Below, one piece after another: positions 63,823-64,000 of a stretch of 64,000 bases of DNA. The notes under the pieces were generated by a model. That model did no database searches and was not told the DNA's origin. It saw nothing but the letters and a program-made list of their open reading frames with translations. The DNA is from Flammulina velutipes (taxonomy: Eukaryota; Basidiomycota; Agaricomycetes; Agaricales; Physalacriaceae): assembly GCA_011800155.1 (NCBI GenBank), contig CM022373.1, positions 2,108,001 through 2,172,000 on the forward strand, written 5' to 3'. Numbering within the stretch: the first letter of the stretch is position 1; each line of letters starts with the position of its first letter. A program made the translations under genes and the position numbers.

Positions 63823-64000
63823 TTATGCGACAGGCGCGCGCACGTATTTCCGCCTGTATTTGGAGTCGACACTGTCTAGGTAGTAGGCTCCGGGCCAGAT
63901 GTTCGAAATGGAACCCTCCGGCGTGTACGAAACACTGTTGTGGTTCTTCTCCCTGAGCTGCAACGATAATCAGTAATCTGAAGAGGTATAGATGATAAGA
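63823..64000 (-). CDS. ERG13: HMG-CoA synthase, C-terminal exon (partial, runs off window)
   Basis: The last exon, 63823-63957, encodes 44 residues starting LREKNHNSVSYTPEGS, with WPGAYYLDSVDSKYRRKY near the end. This is the conserved C-terminus of HMG-CoA synthase (pattern LRE..H....Y.P.GSI....GT.YL..VD...RR.Y). The remaining 43 bases to the window edge are intron, with a CTGAT branch and a gttgcag acceptor. The enzyme condenses acetyl-CoA with acetoacetyl-CoA in the mevalonate pathway. Catalytic residues lie outside the window. Confidence 0.8.

Overview
This window looks like nuclear DNA of a filamentous basidiomycete, most likely an Agaricomycete. The reasons are intron-dense genes on both strands, very short GT-AG introns (about 45-70 nt) with CTRAY-like branch sites, eukaryotic housekeeping proteins, two intron-containing tRNA-Pro genes, and an adenylation-carrier-reductase enzyme of a type common in these fungi. 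No bacterial operon, CRISPR array or intact transposon was seen. All family names come from reading motifs and recalled family features; no database search was run.

Layout. 0-8 kb: an unknown coiled-coil gene, divergent from an A-T-R (non-ribosomal peptide synthetase-like) reductase, then a tandem pair of unknown paralogues. 8-21.5 kb: a forkhead regulator, DNA ligase IV, a Gin4/Hsl1-type kinase and a ThrE/Prm10-type membrane protein. 22-25 kb: a tandem pair of polytopic membrane proteins and a small Cys-rich-N-terminus protein. 25.7-33 kb: a local family built on an undescribed N-terminal domain, with two kinase fusions, one stand-alone domain gene and one decayed copy. 33.5-41.4 kb: a second, divergent forkhead gene, a sirtuin, and a tandem segmental duplication carrying a GTPase-like gene, an APH-type phosphotransferase and an unknown gene.

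41.5-58.8 kb is mostly core cell biology: ribosomal protein eL39, a glutathione S-transferase, tRNA-Pro, a C2H2 zinc-finger gene, the TFIIIB subunit Brf1, exocyst Sec6, ubiquinone monooxygenase Coq6, a second tRNA-Pro, Rgp1 and glutamine-dependent NAD synthetase. 58.9-64 kb: three small secreted twin-CX3C protein genes, two of them identical in protein and lying in a large inverted repeat, then mitochondrial ribosomal protein mL41 and the 3' end of HMG-CoA synthase.

The most interesting material is the recently rearranged DNA. Each duplication carries a stub of a neighbouring gene (sirtuin exon 1; mL41 exon 1), which shows which copy is the source. Other points worth checking are the secreted CX3C hairpin family, the domain-plus-kinase family with a possible coding-to-intron conversion over the catalytic lysine, and a forkhead paralogue with a degenerate recognition helix and duplicated 5' exons.
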